DNA of 59,017 nucleotides from Acholeplasmataceae bacterium (GTDB lineage Bacteria > Bacillota_I > Bacilli_A > Acholeplasmatales > Acholeplasmataceae). The notes below the pieces were generated by a model. It was not told where the DNA came from and did no database searches. It saw nothing but the letters and a program-made list of their open reading frames with translations. How positions within the stretch are numbered: the stretch's first letter is position 1; each line of letters starts with the position of its first letter. A program made the translations under genes and the position numbers. The stretch covers positions 1-59,017 of the forward strand of contig RECG01000020.1 of the NCBI GenBank assembly GCA_007692425.1, written 5' to 3'. This document shows positions 1 to 8,006 of the stretch, piece by piece.

Positions 1-959
1 CCATGCACATCCTTGATCATTTGGAGGGAGACGCCCTCAATCTTACGCAAGCCAAAGATCATGGCGTCGCTTAACAGGTCGGCTGACGTCTGTTTAACAG
101 ATGCCGCCAAAGGTTGGTTGACATAATCCTTGAACAAGCGCTGGTTTTGTGTGCGGTGCCCACCGATGAAGCCATGTGCGCCAAGGCCGGTACCGATATA
201 TTCGCCAAGTGACCAGTAAAGCAAATTGTGTCTGGACTGTTGTCCGGGTCTGGCGAAATTGGAAATTTCGTAATGTTCAAATCCGTGTCGTGTGAGCGTC
301 TTGCTGACATGTTGGTACATTTCGGCTTCAAGATCCTCTTCAAGCGGTTGAAAACGGTGTTGCAGAAATTGTTGATAGAACGCGGTTTTTTCTTCAAGAA
401 TCAGGCTATAACAGGAGACATGACCGATATCAAGGGCGACAGCCTTATTTAGAGCAGTGTCCAGGTCGGCCATGGTCTGACCGGGGATGGCGTAAATCAG
501 ATCGATGCTGATATGAGGCAGGTTCAATGTCTTAAGATGTTGGACAGTGTCAATGACCATCTGTTCGGTATGTTTGCGATTCAGATATTGAAGCAGGCCG
601 CCATGAAAAGTCTGGACGCCAAGGCTGACACGGTTGATGCCGTAACGGACGAACAGGTCGCCTTTCGCCTTTGTGTATGATTCGGGATTGACCTCGATCG
701 TGTATTCGACCGGTCGGATCGGTTTGAGTGATTCAAACAAAAAAGCCAGCTGGTCAACCGATAGCATGCTGGGCGTGCCCCCGCCGATGTAAATCGTGTC
801 AATGGTGTCAAAGTGCGCCTCATAAGAGGCGATTTCACGGACAAGGGCTTGCAGATAATCGTCGATCATCTGATTGTTTTTCGGCACCCGTTTGACAAAA
901 TCACAATAGTGGCAGATCGATTCACAAAACGGGATATGCACATAAAGACCTTTCATCAT
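1..959 (-). CDS. hemW: HemW-type radical SAM heme chaperone, partial
   Basis: Reading from an ATG at 959 gives an uninterrupted frame to the window edge (319 codons), so the C-terminus is missing. The N-terminus carries the radical SAM cluster motif CESICHYC (residues 12-19), followed by a GGGTPS motif and the NPES segment typical of HemN/HemW proteins. HemW proteins bind heme and a 4Fe-4S cluster and are thought to deliver heme to target proteins; they are often misnamed coproporphyrinogen oxidases. The start is supported by AAGGGGAAG just upstream. It lies downstream of lepA, the usual Bacillota order, but separated from it by a hairpin terminator and with its own promoter. The family is certain; heme delivery as the role is taken from family knowledge. 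Confidence 0.93.
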   Translation of the reverse strand, partial: MMKGLYVHIPFCESICHYCDFVKRVPKNNQMIDDYLQALVREIASYEAHFDTIDTIYIGGGTPSMLSVDQLAFLFESLKPIRPVEYTIEVNPESYTKAKGDLFVRYGINRVSLGVQTFHGGLLQYLNRKHTEQMVIDTVQHLKTLNLPHISIDLIYAIPGQTMADLDTALNKAVALDIGHVSCYSLILEEKTAFYQQFLQHRFQPLEEDLEAEMYQHVSKTLTRHGFEHYEISNFARPGQQSRHNLLYWSLGEYIGTGLGAHGFIGGHRTQNQRLFKDYVNQPLAASVKQTSADLLSDAMIFGLRKIEGVSLQMIKDVH

Positions 960-979
960 GTCTTCCCCTTTACCTTTTC

Positions 980-1009
980 ATTATAGCAAATTTGGTTGAC
1001 ATAATACAA
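980..1009 (-). promoter_or_regulatory. Promoter of hemW
   Basis: On the minus strand TTGTAT (1004-1009) and TATAAT (980-985) are separated by 18 bases, and a ribosome binding site and the hemW ATG follow within about 20 bases of the -10. It sits directly after the lepA terminator, so hemW can be transcribed independently of lepA. Confidence 0.6.
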
Positions 1010-1036
1010 AAAAGTGATGATTTCTCAATCATCACT
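1007..1036 (-). terminator. Intrinsic terminator of lepA, overlapping its stop codon
   Basis: A perfect 10-bp stem (1013-1022 with 1027-1036, loop TCTC) is followed on the minus strand by a run of T. The lepA TGA (1025-1027) spans the loop and the edge of the stem, so the last lepA codons form one arm. Confidence 0.85.
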
Positions 1037-2848
1037 GTTGGCCAGGATGGCCAGGAAGGCTTCCTGAGGCACCTCGACACTGCCGACCGCCTTCATTTTC
1101 TTTTTGCCTTCCTTTTGTTTTTGAAGAAGTTTCTTTTTACGGGTGATGTCACCACCGTAACACTTCGCCAAGACATCTTTACGCATCGCCTTGATGGTCG
1201 AACGGGCGATGATCTTGGTGCCAAGTGCCGCCTGAACCGGAATCTCAAACATCTGGCGGGGTATCAGCTGGGCCATCTTGTCGGTGATTGCCCTGCCTCT
1301 GACATAGGCGAATTCACGGTGGACGATGGTCGACAAGGCATCGACCACTTCGCCATTGAGCAAAATATCCATTTTTTGCAGATTTGATGTTTTATAGCCT
1401 GACATTTCATAGTCAAAGGACGCATAACCCCTGGTCGAGGATTTGAGTTTGTCGAAAAAGTCATAGACGATTTCCGAGAGCGGCAGTTCATACGTCAACA
1501 ACACCCGGTTGGCATCGATATATTTCATGTCACCAAAAATACCGCGCTTGCGTTTGGAGAGGTCCATGATGGCGCCGACATAGTCTTTCGGCGTCATGAT
1601 GAACGCTTTCACATAGGGTTCTTCGATATGGTCGATGAATTGCGGTGCCGGCAGTTTGCATGGATTGTCAATCTTGACCACGCTTTTATCGGTCAGATGG
1701 ACGTGGTAGATGACCGAAGGCGCGGTGGCGATCAGGTCGATCTTGAATTCACGACCGATTCGTTCCTGGACGATTTCCATATGCAAAAGACCAAGAAAAC
1801 CGGTCCGGAAACCGAAACCAAGCGCTTGCGAGGTTTCCGGTTCATAGATGAGCGAGGCATCATTGAGCTTGAGTTTGTCCAAGGCTTCCTTGAGGTCGTT
1901 GTATTTATCACTTTCAATCGGATACAACCCGCAAAAGACAACCGAATTCAACGTCCGGTATCCCGGCAAGGCCACTTTGGCCGGTTGGGTGGCGGTGGTG
2001 ACAGTGTCACCGACCCGGACGGTGTTGATGTCTTTGATGGCAGCCGTCAGATAACCGACGTCGCCAGGCCCAAGCACGTCGCGTTTGACCGATTTGGGAG
2101 TATGGACGCCGACTTCGACGACTTCGTAAACGGCCCCCGATGCCATGAACTTGATCATGTCACCCTTGCTGATGGTCCCATTGACAACGCGGACCGAGGG
2201 GATGACACCTTTGTAAGCGTCATAAAGCGAATCAAAGACGAGGGCTTGCAACGGTGCATCCGCGTCCCCTTTAGGCGCGGGAATGTCTCTGACGATGCGC
2301 TCAAGGACATCATCGATGCCGATGCCGTCCTTGGCTGAAGCGAGCACCGCATCCTGGGCGGGAATGCCGATGACATCCTCGATGGCTTTTTTGACCTTGT
2401 CAGGTTCGGCGCTTGGCAGGTCGATCTTGTTGATGACGGGAATGATCTCAAGGTCATTGTCGATGGCCAGATAGACATTGGCCAGTGTCTGGGCTTCAAT
2501 GCCTTGGGCGGCATCGACGACCAGGACTGCGCCTTCACACGCGGCCAGCGAACGTGAGACTTCGTAGGTGAAATCGACATGACCGGGTGTATCAATCAGA
2601 TGCATGATATAGGATTCGCCGTTTTGAGCATGGTAAAGCATCTCAACGGCGTTGAGTTTGATGGTGATGCCCCGTTCCCGCTCGAGATCCATCGAGTCGA
2701 GCAGTTGGGCGCGCATTTCCCGGTCGGTGACCGTGTTGGTGCGTTGCAGCAACCGGTCTGCCAAGGTCGATTTGCCATGGTCGATATGGGCGATGATCGA
2801 GAAATTACGGATGCGTTTTTGTCGTTCGTTCAAGGCTGCCTTATTCAT
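1025..2848 (-). CDS. lepA: Elongation factor 4 (LepA), ribosome-associated GTPase
   Basis: The 607-residue product has the normal LepA length and starts with the G1 motif AHIDHGKST, then DTPGHVDF (G3) and NKIDLP (G4), followed by EF-G-like domains and the LepA-specific C-terminal domain with the lysine-rich segment [16 protein letters not shown] near the end. LepA is a translational GTPase related to EF-G that acts on stalled or initiating ribosomes. The ATG at 2848 is preceded by AGGATAGGA. The next gene in the direction of transcription is hemW, a conserved pair. Identification rests on the whole sequence and is secure. Confidence 0.98.
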   Translation of the reverse strand: MNKAALNERQKRIRNFSIIAHIDHGKSTLADRLLQRTNTVTDREMRAQLLDSMDLERERGITIKLNAVEMLYHAQNGESYIMHLIDTPGHVDFTYEVSRSLAACEGAVLVVDAAQGIEAQTLANVYLAIDNDLEIIPVINKIDLPSAEPDKVKKAIEDVIGIPAQDAVLASAKDGIGIDDVLERIVRDIPAPKGDADAPLQALVFDSLYDAYKGVIPSVRVVNGTISKGDMIKFMASGAVYEVVEVGVHTPKSVKRDVLGPGDVGYLTAAIKDINTVRVGDTVTTATQPAKVALPGYRTLNSVVFCGLYPIESDKYNDLKEALDKLKLNDASLIYEPETSQALGFGFRTGFLGLLHMEIVQERIGREFKIDLIATAPSVIYHVHLTDKSVVKIDNPCKLPAPQFIDHIEEPYVKAFIMTPKDYVGAIMDLSKRKRGIFGDMKYIDANRVLLTYELPLSEIVYDFFDKLKSSTRGYASFDYEMSGYKTSNLQKMDILLNGEVVDALSTIVHREFAYVRGRAITDKMAQLIPRQMFEIPVQAALGTKIIARSTIKAMRKDVLAKCYGGDITRKKKLLQKQKEGKKKMKAVGSVEVPQEAFLAILANSDD

Positions 2849-2876
2849 GAGTCAGTCCTATCCTTTCTGCCATTCT

Positions 2877-2905
2877 ATTGTATCATTATTACGACATGAT
2901 GAAAA
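2877..2905 (-). promoter_or_regulatory. Probable lepA promoter
   Basis: Minus-strand TTTTCA (2900-2905) and TACAAT (2877-2882) are 17 bases apart, about 30 bases upstream of the lepA ATG. The -10 is good, the -35 is weak. Confidence 0.45.
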
Positions 2906-2948
2906 GCAGGATTGTCGTATTCATCCATTTCAGACACTTTTTCGAGTA

Positions 2949-2962
2949 AGAAAACGCTTTTA
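2949..2962 (+). promoter_or_regulatory. cre-like palindrome upstream of the flavin lipoprotein
   Basis: AGAAAACGCTTTTA differs at two positions from a good CcpA site of the form TGAAAACGCTTTCA and lies about 23 bases upstream of the -35 of the lipoprotein promoter, a position where CcpA activates in Bacillus. No ccpA gene is visible here, so this is only a sequence resemblance. Confidence 0.25.
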
Positions 2963-2984
2963 TTAAAAATCTCATCAAATCGCG

Positions 2985-3014
2985 TTGCATAATACCTGTA
3001 TTATGGGTTATAAT
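2985..3014 (+). promoter_or_regulatory. Promoter with palindromic operator, flavin lipoprotein
   Basis: TTGCAT (2985-2990) and TATAAT (3009-3014) are 18 bases apart. The spacer contains a perfect 7-2-7 palindrome, ATAATAC-CT-GTATTAT (2989-3004). A repressor bound there would block RNA polymerase. The palindrome does not match a regulator box that I can name with confidence. Confidence 0.65.
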
Positions 3015-3052
3015 AAACATGTAAGTAACCATACATAAGGAGGAATTAGAAA

Positions 3053-3874
3053 GTGAAGAAATGGTTTGCGTTATTTTTTATTGCGTTCTTCGCCTTCGTG
3101 CTTGTCGGCTGCAATGGCGCGGAAGAGTGTGAAGTGTGTGAGGAATGCCCGGTCTGTGAAGAACAGAATTTTGGTTTTGGTGTCGGCTACGGTTTGGTAC
3201 ACGGCCATTATGTCGGTTATGTGGAAATCACGATTGATGCCGATCTGAATGTTGTCGCCGTTCGTTTTGACGAATACTATCTGCCATATCTATCGGGCCA
3301 GGTCGCCGTTGATGATCCTGAAGATCTTCCTGACTTTGTCGTCCCTGTGGTCAGAACCGTCAGAGGCAATGTGGTAACCAATTACTTTGCCGAATATATC
3401 CAAGTTGGCAGCCTTCTGTTTGAACTGGAAGTCACTGGAGAAGCCCCGACACAAAACTTTGTCTACAAGACAGACACCATCGCTGATATCGATGCCTGGG
3501 TTGAAGACGAAGCCAATGCGAAGTATTATGTCGATGCGATTTATGCCGGCGAAGTTTTCTTTGCCGATGACGAAGGCAACCCGCTTGATTATGCGTTTGC
3601 CAATATCAATGTCAGCCGCGGCTGGACCAAGTCTGCAACCGGTTATTGGACAAATCCTGCAATCTGGTTGGGATGGGGTGGCAACATGTATGCCATGGCA
3701 CAAGCCATCATCGGCACTGACATGAGCACACCACTTGGAGACATTGAGCAAAACGTTGACACCAATCTGTGGCATGTCGGCGACATCGTCACCGGCGCTA
3801 CCCTGGTCGATTTCATCGACTACTGGCAAGTTGCCCTGCGCGCTTACAACAACGCTGTCGCGTCAATGGAGTAA
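3053..3874 (+). CDS. FMN-binding-type lipoprotein with N-terminal CxxC cluster
   Basis: The 273-residue product starts at a GTG behind AAGGAGG. A lipoprotein signal peptide ends at LVGC (lipid-modified Cys about residue 20). Directly after it comes EECEVCEECPVCEEQ, four cysteines as CxxC-xx-CxxC. The rest is acidic and aromatic and ends with GDIVTGATLVDF (about residues 243-254), which resembles the D-x-x-T/S-GAT motif of FMN_bind domains, where a threonine carries covalent FMN in proteins such as RnfG/NqrC and PplA. The likely role is an extracytoplasmic flavin-carrying electron carrier; the Cys cluster could bind a metal or form disulfides. It is a single gene with its own regulated promoter and terminator. 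The FMN assignment is probable; the partner is unknown. Confidence 0.7.
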   Translation: MKKWFALFFIAFFAFVLVGCNGAEECEVCEECPVCEEQNFGFGVGYGLVHGHYVGYVEITIDADLNVVAVRFDEYYLPYLSGQVAVDDPEDLPDFVVPVVRTVRGNVVTNYFAEYIQVGSLLFELEVTGEAPTQNFVYKTDTIADIDAWVEDEANAKYYVDAIYAGEVFFADDEGNPLDYAFANINVSRGWTKSATGYWTNPAIWLGWGGNMYAMAQAIIGTDMSTPLGDIEQNVDTNLWHVGDIVTGATLVDFIDYWQVALRAYNNAVASME

Positions 3875-3895
3875 CCCTCAAAAATCACTTTTTGG

Positions 3896-3925
3896 AGAAC
3901 ACACTTCGGTGTGTTCTTTTTTTTT
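3896..3925 (+). terminator. Intrinsic terminator of the flavin lipoprotein gene
   Basis: AGAACACAC and GTGTGTTCT form a 9-bp stem with a TTCG tetraloop, followed by eight T. Confidence 0.93.
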
Positions 3926-3941
3926 CAGTCGGAGGCCAGAT

Positions 3942-3972
3942 GAAAAAAAGACGAGAGATTAATCTTCGTCTT
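3942..3972 (-). terminator. Intrinsic terminator of the corC operon
   Basis: On the minus strand AAGACGA (3966-3972) pairs with TCGTCTT (3948-3954), followed by a T run (3943-3949). The stop codon of the CorC-type gene (3959-3961) lies in the loop. Confidence 0.7.
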
Positions 3973-5212
3973 CTTCAATGGGACTGAGTTTGACCAGGAT
4001 CTCCAACACCTTTTTCAAGTCGGCATTCAGAATGGTGACCGACAAATGTTTGTACTCAAAGTGTTCGCCATGAGCGGGAATATGACCGATTGTCTCCAAT
4101 ACCCAGCCGTTGACGGTGACATGATTGACTTCATCCTTGATGCCGACCTGTTCAAAAAACTCTTCAAGATCGGCGTTGCCTTTGACTTTGTAGGTGTCAG
4201 GTGCGACCTTTGCCATGTGTTCGATGATGTCATCATGTTCATCCCAGATTTCACCCACCAGTTCTTCCAGGATATCTTCCATTGTCACGACACCCAGTGT
4301 GCCACCGAACTCATCCTTGACAATTGCCATATGGGCCTTGTTTTGTTTGAGCAACGACAGTAGATCCCTGATTCGCATATACTCCGTGACATTGACAACC
4401 GGACTGATGATAGCTTCAAGCGGTTTCTTGTCAACCAGCACATCATGATAGAAATCCTTATGGTTGATCAGACCGATAACATGGTCGATGTCCTCATCAT
4501 AGACTGGCAGGCGGGAGAAACCTGATGTCTTGAATGCCTTGGTGACGGCGTCGGTGTCATGTTCCAGGCTGACGGCGATGACATCGACACGGGGTGTGAA
4601 GATTTCCTCAATCTTACGCTCGTCAAAGTCAATGACTGATTTGATGAGTTGTCTTTCGTTCTCGTTGATCTCGCCTTCCTGCTTGGCCTCATCGACATAC
4701 GTCAACAATTCCTCTTCGGTGACTGTCGCCTCTTTCTTGAAACGGAAAAGGCGGTTCATCAACCGTTGCCAAAAGGCAAACACCACACCGAGCGGGGTCA
4801 GCACCCAGATGAGGAAGAACAAGACCGGTGTGACCACGATCGCGAATTTCTCCGGGATTTCCTTGGCCAGGCTTTTCGGGGTGATTTCGCCGAAAATCAG
4901 GATGGCGGTCGTCATGACCACGGTGGCGAGCGTCACGCCGATGTCGCCCCAGTTTTTGACAAAAAAGACTGTCGCCAACGAAGCGGCAGCGATGTTGACG
5001 ATGTTGTTGCCAATCAAAATCGTGATCAGCACACGGTCAAAACGCTCCGCCAGATGAAGCGTGCGGGCGGCGGCTTTACTGCCGTTCTGGACCCTGTTTT
5101 TCAGTTTGATTTTGTTGACCGACGAAAAAGCTGTCTCGGTTGCTGAGAAAAAGCCCGACACCAGCACGAGTACGGCAAGCACGATGATTAACGTCAAATC
5201 TTCTGGATTCAT
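3959..5212 (-). CDS. CNNM/CorC-family membrane transporter, second copy
   Basis: The 417-residue product has an N-terminal DUF21 (CNNM) membrane domain with about four hydrophobic segments (residues 8-165), a tandem CBS pair (about 200-330, with EIFTPRVDVIAV and FGGTLGVVTMEDILEELVGE) and a C-terminal CorC_HlyC domain (about 340-415). Bacterial CNNM proteins transport or regulate Mg2+ (MpfA, CorC); older names call them hemolysins. The ATG at 5212 has GGAG five bases upstream. It follows its paralogue at 5224-6588 by 11 bases, so the two are co-transcribed. Two consecutive copies suggest a heteromer or different ion affinities, but the sequence does not settle that. Confidence 0.92.
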   Translation of the reverse strand: MNPEDLTLIIVLAVLVLVSGFFSATETAFSSVNKIKLKNRVQNGSKAAARTLHLAERFDRVLITILIGNNIVNIAAASLATVFFVKNWGDIGVTLATVVMTTAILIFGEITPKSLAKEIPEKFAIVVTPVLFFLIWVLTPLGVVFAFWQRLMNRLFRFKKEATVTEEELLTYVDEAKQEGEINENERQLIKSVIDFDERKIEEIFTPRVDVIAVSLEHDTDAVTKAFKTSGFSRLPVYDEDIDHVIGLINHKDFYHDVLVDKKPLEAIISPVVNVTEYMRIRDLLSLLKQNKAHMAIVKDEFGGTLGVVTMEDILEELVGEIWDEHDDIIEHMAKVAPDTYKVKGNADLEEFFEQVGIKDEVNHVTVNGWVLETIGHIPAHGEHFEYKHLSVTILNADLKKVLEILVKLSPIEEDED

Positions 5213-5223
5213 ATATACTCCAT

Positions 5224-6588
5224 TCAGCTGTCAATCGTTTCCGTTTGTTTCTTTAACCGGGTCACGCGGACCTTGGTGATGACTTGTTCGTCCACCTGCA
5301 AGACTTCGAACAGATAACCGTTGGCTTCAAATGCGATGTCTTCATCCACTTCGGGAATACGTCCGAGTTGTCCCAAAATGAAACCGGAAAGCGTATCATA
5401 GTCTTCGACCGGAAGACCGGCCTCGATCATGTCTTCGACATCATCGATGTTGGTCAGGCCGTCAATCTCGTATTGGTGGTCATCGACTTTGACAATATCG
5501 ATTTCAACATCATCAAACTCATCAAAGATATTGCCGACGATTTCTTCAATCAAATCTTCGATGGTCACGATCCCGGCGGTGCCACCGAACTCATCCAAAA
5601 CGATGGCGATGTGATTCTTGCTTTTTTGCATGTCTTTGAAAAGCCTGCTCGTTTTCATCGATTCTGGGACGAACAACGGTTTTCGGATGATGCTTTTCAA
5701 ATTGAGGCGACCATTTTTATCAGCCATGTGTTTCAATAGATCCTTGACGTGCAACGTCCCGATGATATGATCAAGATTGCCTTCATAAACCGGAAAACGG
5801 GTATATTGTTCCGCGTTGATAAAGTCAATGACCTTGGTCTTCGTGGTCTTGACATCAAGGGCGGAAATCTCCGTGCGGTGTGTCATGATTTCCGACACAT
5901 AGGTATCGTCGAATTCAAAAATGTTGTTGATCATGACACTTTCTTCCCGGTCGATGGCGCCGGTTTTCGAACTCGCTTCAACAATCGTGCGGATCTCTTC
6001 TTCAGTCAAATGACGCCCCTGTTCTGAAGGATGTAAGCCGAAAAGGCGTCCCAGCACATTTGACATTTGTCTAAAAAACCAGGCGACCGGACGCATCAAT
6101 CCATGCATAAAACCGATAAATCCGACCAGCACATAGGCCAGCATCTCCGCTTGCTTGGCGGCAAGCCGTCTGGCAATCAATTGTCCAAAAACAACATGAA
6201 AGAACAAGATGATCAAGATGATGATGACGACGCTGACGATTTCGAGGACGACCCCGGGCGTGCCAAACCATGCCATGACATCGTACCGGAAGGTATCGAA
6301 CGCAATGGCGCCATTGGCCAGCGCCAGCAATGTCTTCCAGATCTGGATCGAGGTCATATAGGCGTTTGCGTTTTTGGTGAATATCTGCACCTTGAGGGCG
6401 CGACGGTTGCCCGCTTCGGCATCCTGGTTGACTTTTTGGTCGCTGATGGCGACCAATGCGCCTTCACCGACGGTCAGAAGCGCGGATAAGAAAACGATGA
6501 ATAACATGGCTCCCACCGCGATATAAGCGGAACCAAGCATGACCGATACGATGATGATCAGAAACATGAGAATCACAGCGGCAATCAT
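5224..6588 (-). CDS. CNNM/CorC-family membrane transporter, first copy
   Basis: The 454-residue product has the same architecture as the downstream gene: DUF21 membrane domain (residues 1-180), CBS pair with EIMTHRTEISALDV and FGGTAGIVTIEDLIEEIVGN, and a C-terminal CorC_HlyC domain. The first membrane segment is very hydrophobic (MIAAVILMFLIIIVSVML). I chose the ATG at 6588 because GGAGGG lies eight bases upstream; in the same reading frame an earlier GTG at 6612 would lie inside the leader. The gene is preceded by a strong promoter, a 100-base leader and a hairpin terminator, which suggests attenuation in response to an ion. The probable role is Mg2+ homeostasis by family membership. Confidence 0.92.
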   Translation of the reverse strand: MIAAVILMFLIIIVSVMLGSAYIAVGAMLFIVFLSALLTVGEGALVAISDQKVNQDAEAGNRRALKVQIFTKNANAYMTSIQIWKTLLALANGAIAFDTFRYDVMAWFGTPGVVLEIVSVVIIILIILFFHVVFGQLIARRLAAKQAEMLAYVLVGFIGFMHGLMRPVAWFFRQMSNVLGRLFGLHPSEQGRHLTEEEIRTIVEASSKTGAIDREESVMINNIFEFDDTYVSEIMTHRTEISALDVKTTKTKVIDFINAEQYTRFPVYEGNLDHIIGTLHVKDLLKHMADKNGRLNLKSIIRKPLFVPESMKTSRLFKDMQKSKNHIAIVLDEFGGTAGIVTIEDLIEEIVGNIFDEFDDVEIDIVKVDDHQYEIDGLTNIDDVEDMIEAGLPVEDYDTLSGFILGQLGRIPEVDEDIAFEANGYLFEVLQVDEQVITKVRVTRLKKQTETIDS

Positions 6589-6698
6589 GACATCATCCCT
6601 CCGTTGGCACAAAAAAAGACACCGAAAAAAGGTGTGTCCTGTTGCGTGTTGTTGCGTAAGTGACCCGGATCGTCGATCCTACTACTGCTGTCTTCCAT
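6585..6698 (-). other. Possible 37-codon leader ORF ahead of corC
   Basis: An ATG at 6698 opens a frame that begins MEDSSSRIDDPG and ends in TGA overlapping the corC start as ATGA. It runs through the leader hairpin. AGGAGG lies 14 bases upstream of the ATG, which is farther than usual, so translation is uncertain. If translated, ribosome progress would control the terminator hairpin at 6611-6638. Confidence 0.3.
6611..6638 (-). terminator. Hairpin terminator inside the corC leader (attenuator)
   Basis: On the minus strand ACACC and GGTGT form a short stem with a T-rich loop (GACACACC on the 5' side, GGTGTC on the 3' side), followed by seven T. It lies between the promoter and the corC ribosome binding site. 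Upstream, ATCCT can pair either with AGGAT or be left free when GGATC-GAC-GATCC folds locally, so alternative structures are possible. It does not match the M-box or yybP-ykoY consensus as I recall them. Confidence 0.55.
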
Positions 6699-6736
6699 TG
6701 AAAAGGATACTGCCTCCTGTAAATGATGATGATCAT

Positions 6737-6765
6737 ATCATACCCTTTTTATCTTTAAAAGTCAA
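6737..6765 (-). promoter_or_regulatory. Strong promoter of the corC operon
   Basis: Minus-strand TTGACT (6760-6765) and TATGAT (6737-6742) are 17 bases apart. It lies about 150 bases upstream of the first corC start and leaves a leader containing AGGAGG, a small ORF and a terminator. Confidence 0.8.
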
Positions 6766-6785
6766 GCATGCGCGCACGCGCATGC
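6766..6785. repeat. Alternating purine-pyrimidine palindrome (Z-DNA prone)
   Basis: GCATGCGCG and CGCGCATGC form 9-base arms around CA. The alternation of purine and pyrimidine continues to 6789, 24 bases in all. It abuts the -35 of the corC promoter and lies between the divergent corC and exchanger promoters. Confidence 0.85.
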
Positions 6786-6808
6786 GCATTTATGCATGGT
6801 TTTTCATC

Positions 6809-6838
6809 TTGTTTATCATGCTACTCTTATGTTACAAT
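6809..6838 (+). promoter_or_regulatory. Probable promoter of the cation exchanger
   Basis: TTGTTT (6809-6814) and TACAAT (6833-6838) are 18 bases apart, about 140 bases upstream of the chosen start. Confidence 0.5.
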
Positions 6839-6978
6839 AACGATTGGAAGCATATGGTGCGTCATCACGGATTTCAAAGGTGGCGACGTGGCTGGTTTTG
6901 CCGGTATGCAACTGTGAATGTGGCCTTTGAGACATGTGTCTTGACGTCGTATTCGATTACAAGAAAGGGTGTGTTGTC

Positions 6979-7974
6979 GTGCAGATCGTCTGGCATGTGC
7001 TGTTTCTCGTCTTTGGCTTTGTCTTCTTGATCAAGGGCGCTGACTTCTTTGTTGTTTCATCGAGTTCGATCGCACGCAAGTTCAACGTCTCACCATTATT
7101 GATCGGTTTGACATTGGTCGCTTTCGGGACATCATTGCCCGAACTGGCTGTCAGTTTCGCGGCGTCGATCTCCGCTGCCAGACAAGGAATGACCGCGGAT
7201 ATCGCGATGGGCAATGTCATGGGTTCGAACATTGCGAACCTGACATTGATTCTCGGGTTTGCAGCACTTGTCATGCCCATGACCGTCAGATCATCGCTTT
7301 TCAGGAAGGAACTGCCCTTTTTGTTTGCCATCACAATCGTGTTCGCTGTCTTCAGCTATCACTTCCAGGCTGAAGCCATGATTGCCCGTTGGGAGGCGCT
7401 GATCCTGTTGGGCTTGTTCGCCTTATACATGTATATGTCGATCAAAGGCTCGAAAAACATCGATGAGGTCGAAGAGATCAAAGTCATCAATGTCAAACAC
7501 GCCATCATCTTTCTTGTGATCGGACTTGCTGGCGTCTCATTAGGCGGTTGGCTGGTCACGACCGGTGCTGAATTCATTGCAATCGAACTTTTGATGAAAG
7601 CTTTTGCCGTCGAACAGTCAAGAGCGACGGTCCTGGTCGGTTTGAGCGTCGTCGCACTCGGCACCTCATTGCCTGAACTCGTGACCTCGGCGGTGGCTGC
7701 CAAAAAAGGTGAAAACGAGATTGCCATCGGTAACATCATCGGCTCGAATATTTTCAACACCTTGTTGATTGTCGGCCTGGCCGGCATCGTCACGCCACTT
7801 GGCATCAGCGGCGATGTCCTGTCAGACATCTATATCTTGTTCGGTATCATGATCGTGGTCTTGATCGTCTGCCTGACCGGCAGACGTGTCATGAAGGGCG
7901 AAGGCGTGTTGTTACTTGTGATCTATGTCTCCTATATCACTTACATCATCTTGCGCGGCATCGGCCGCATCTGA
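6979..7974 (+). CDS. Calcium/sodium antiporter, CaCA family (YrbG-like)
   Basis: The product has the two inverted alpha-repeats of the CaCA family: LLIGLTLVAFGTSLPELAVS with GNVMGSNIANL in the first half, and ATVLVGLSVVALGTSLPELVTS with GNIIGSNIFN in the second half. About ten membrane segments are visible and the length (331 residues from the GTG at 6979) is normal for bacterial K+-independent Na+/Ca2+ exchangers such as YrbG. The GTG at 6979 has AAAGGG nine bases upstream and puts the first membrane helix at the N-terminus; an ATG at 6934 in frame lacks a good ribosome binding site. It is divergent from the corC pair, so the intergenic region sits between two divalent-cation functions. Confidence 0.92.
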   Translation: MQIVWHVLFLVFGFVFLIKGADFFVVSSSSIARKFNVSPLLIGLTLVAFGTSLPELAVSFAASISAARQGMTADIAMGNVMGSNIANLTLILGFAALVMPMTVRSSLFRKELPFLFAITIVFAVFSYHFQAEAMIARWEALILLGLFALYMYMSIKGSKNIDEVEEIKVINVKHAIIFLVIGLAGVSLGGWLVTTGAEFIAIELLMKAFAVEQSRATVLVGLSVVALGTSLPELVTSAVAAKKGENEIAIGNIIGSNIFNTLLIVGLAGIVTPLGISGDVLSDIYILFGIMIVVLIVCLTGRRVMKGEGVLLLVIYVSYITYIILRGIGRI

Positions 7975-7983
7975 GCAAAATAG

Positions 7984-8006
7984 AACCCCGCGTTTGCGGG
8001 GTTTTT
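7984..8006 (+). terminator. Intrinsic terminator of the exchanger gene
   Basis: AACCCCGC and GCGGGGTT form an 8-bp G+C-rich stem with loop GTTT, ending in five T. Confidence 0.9.

Noticed and set aside
6585-6750. corC leader as an M-box or yybP-ykoY riboswitch
   Set aside because: I could not find the conserved core of either class in the leader; only the terminator and alternative pairings are supported.
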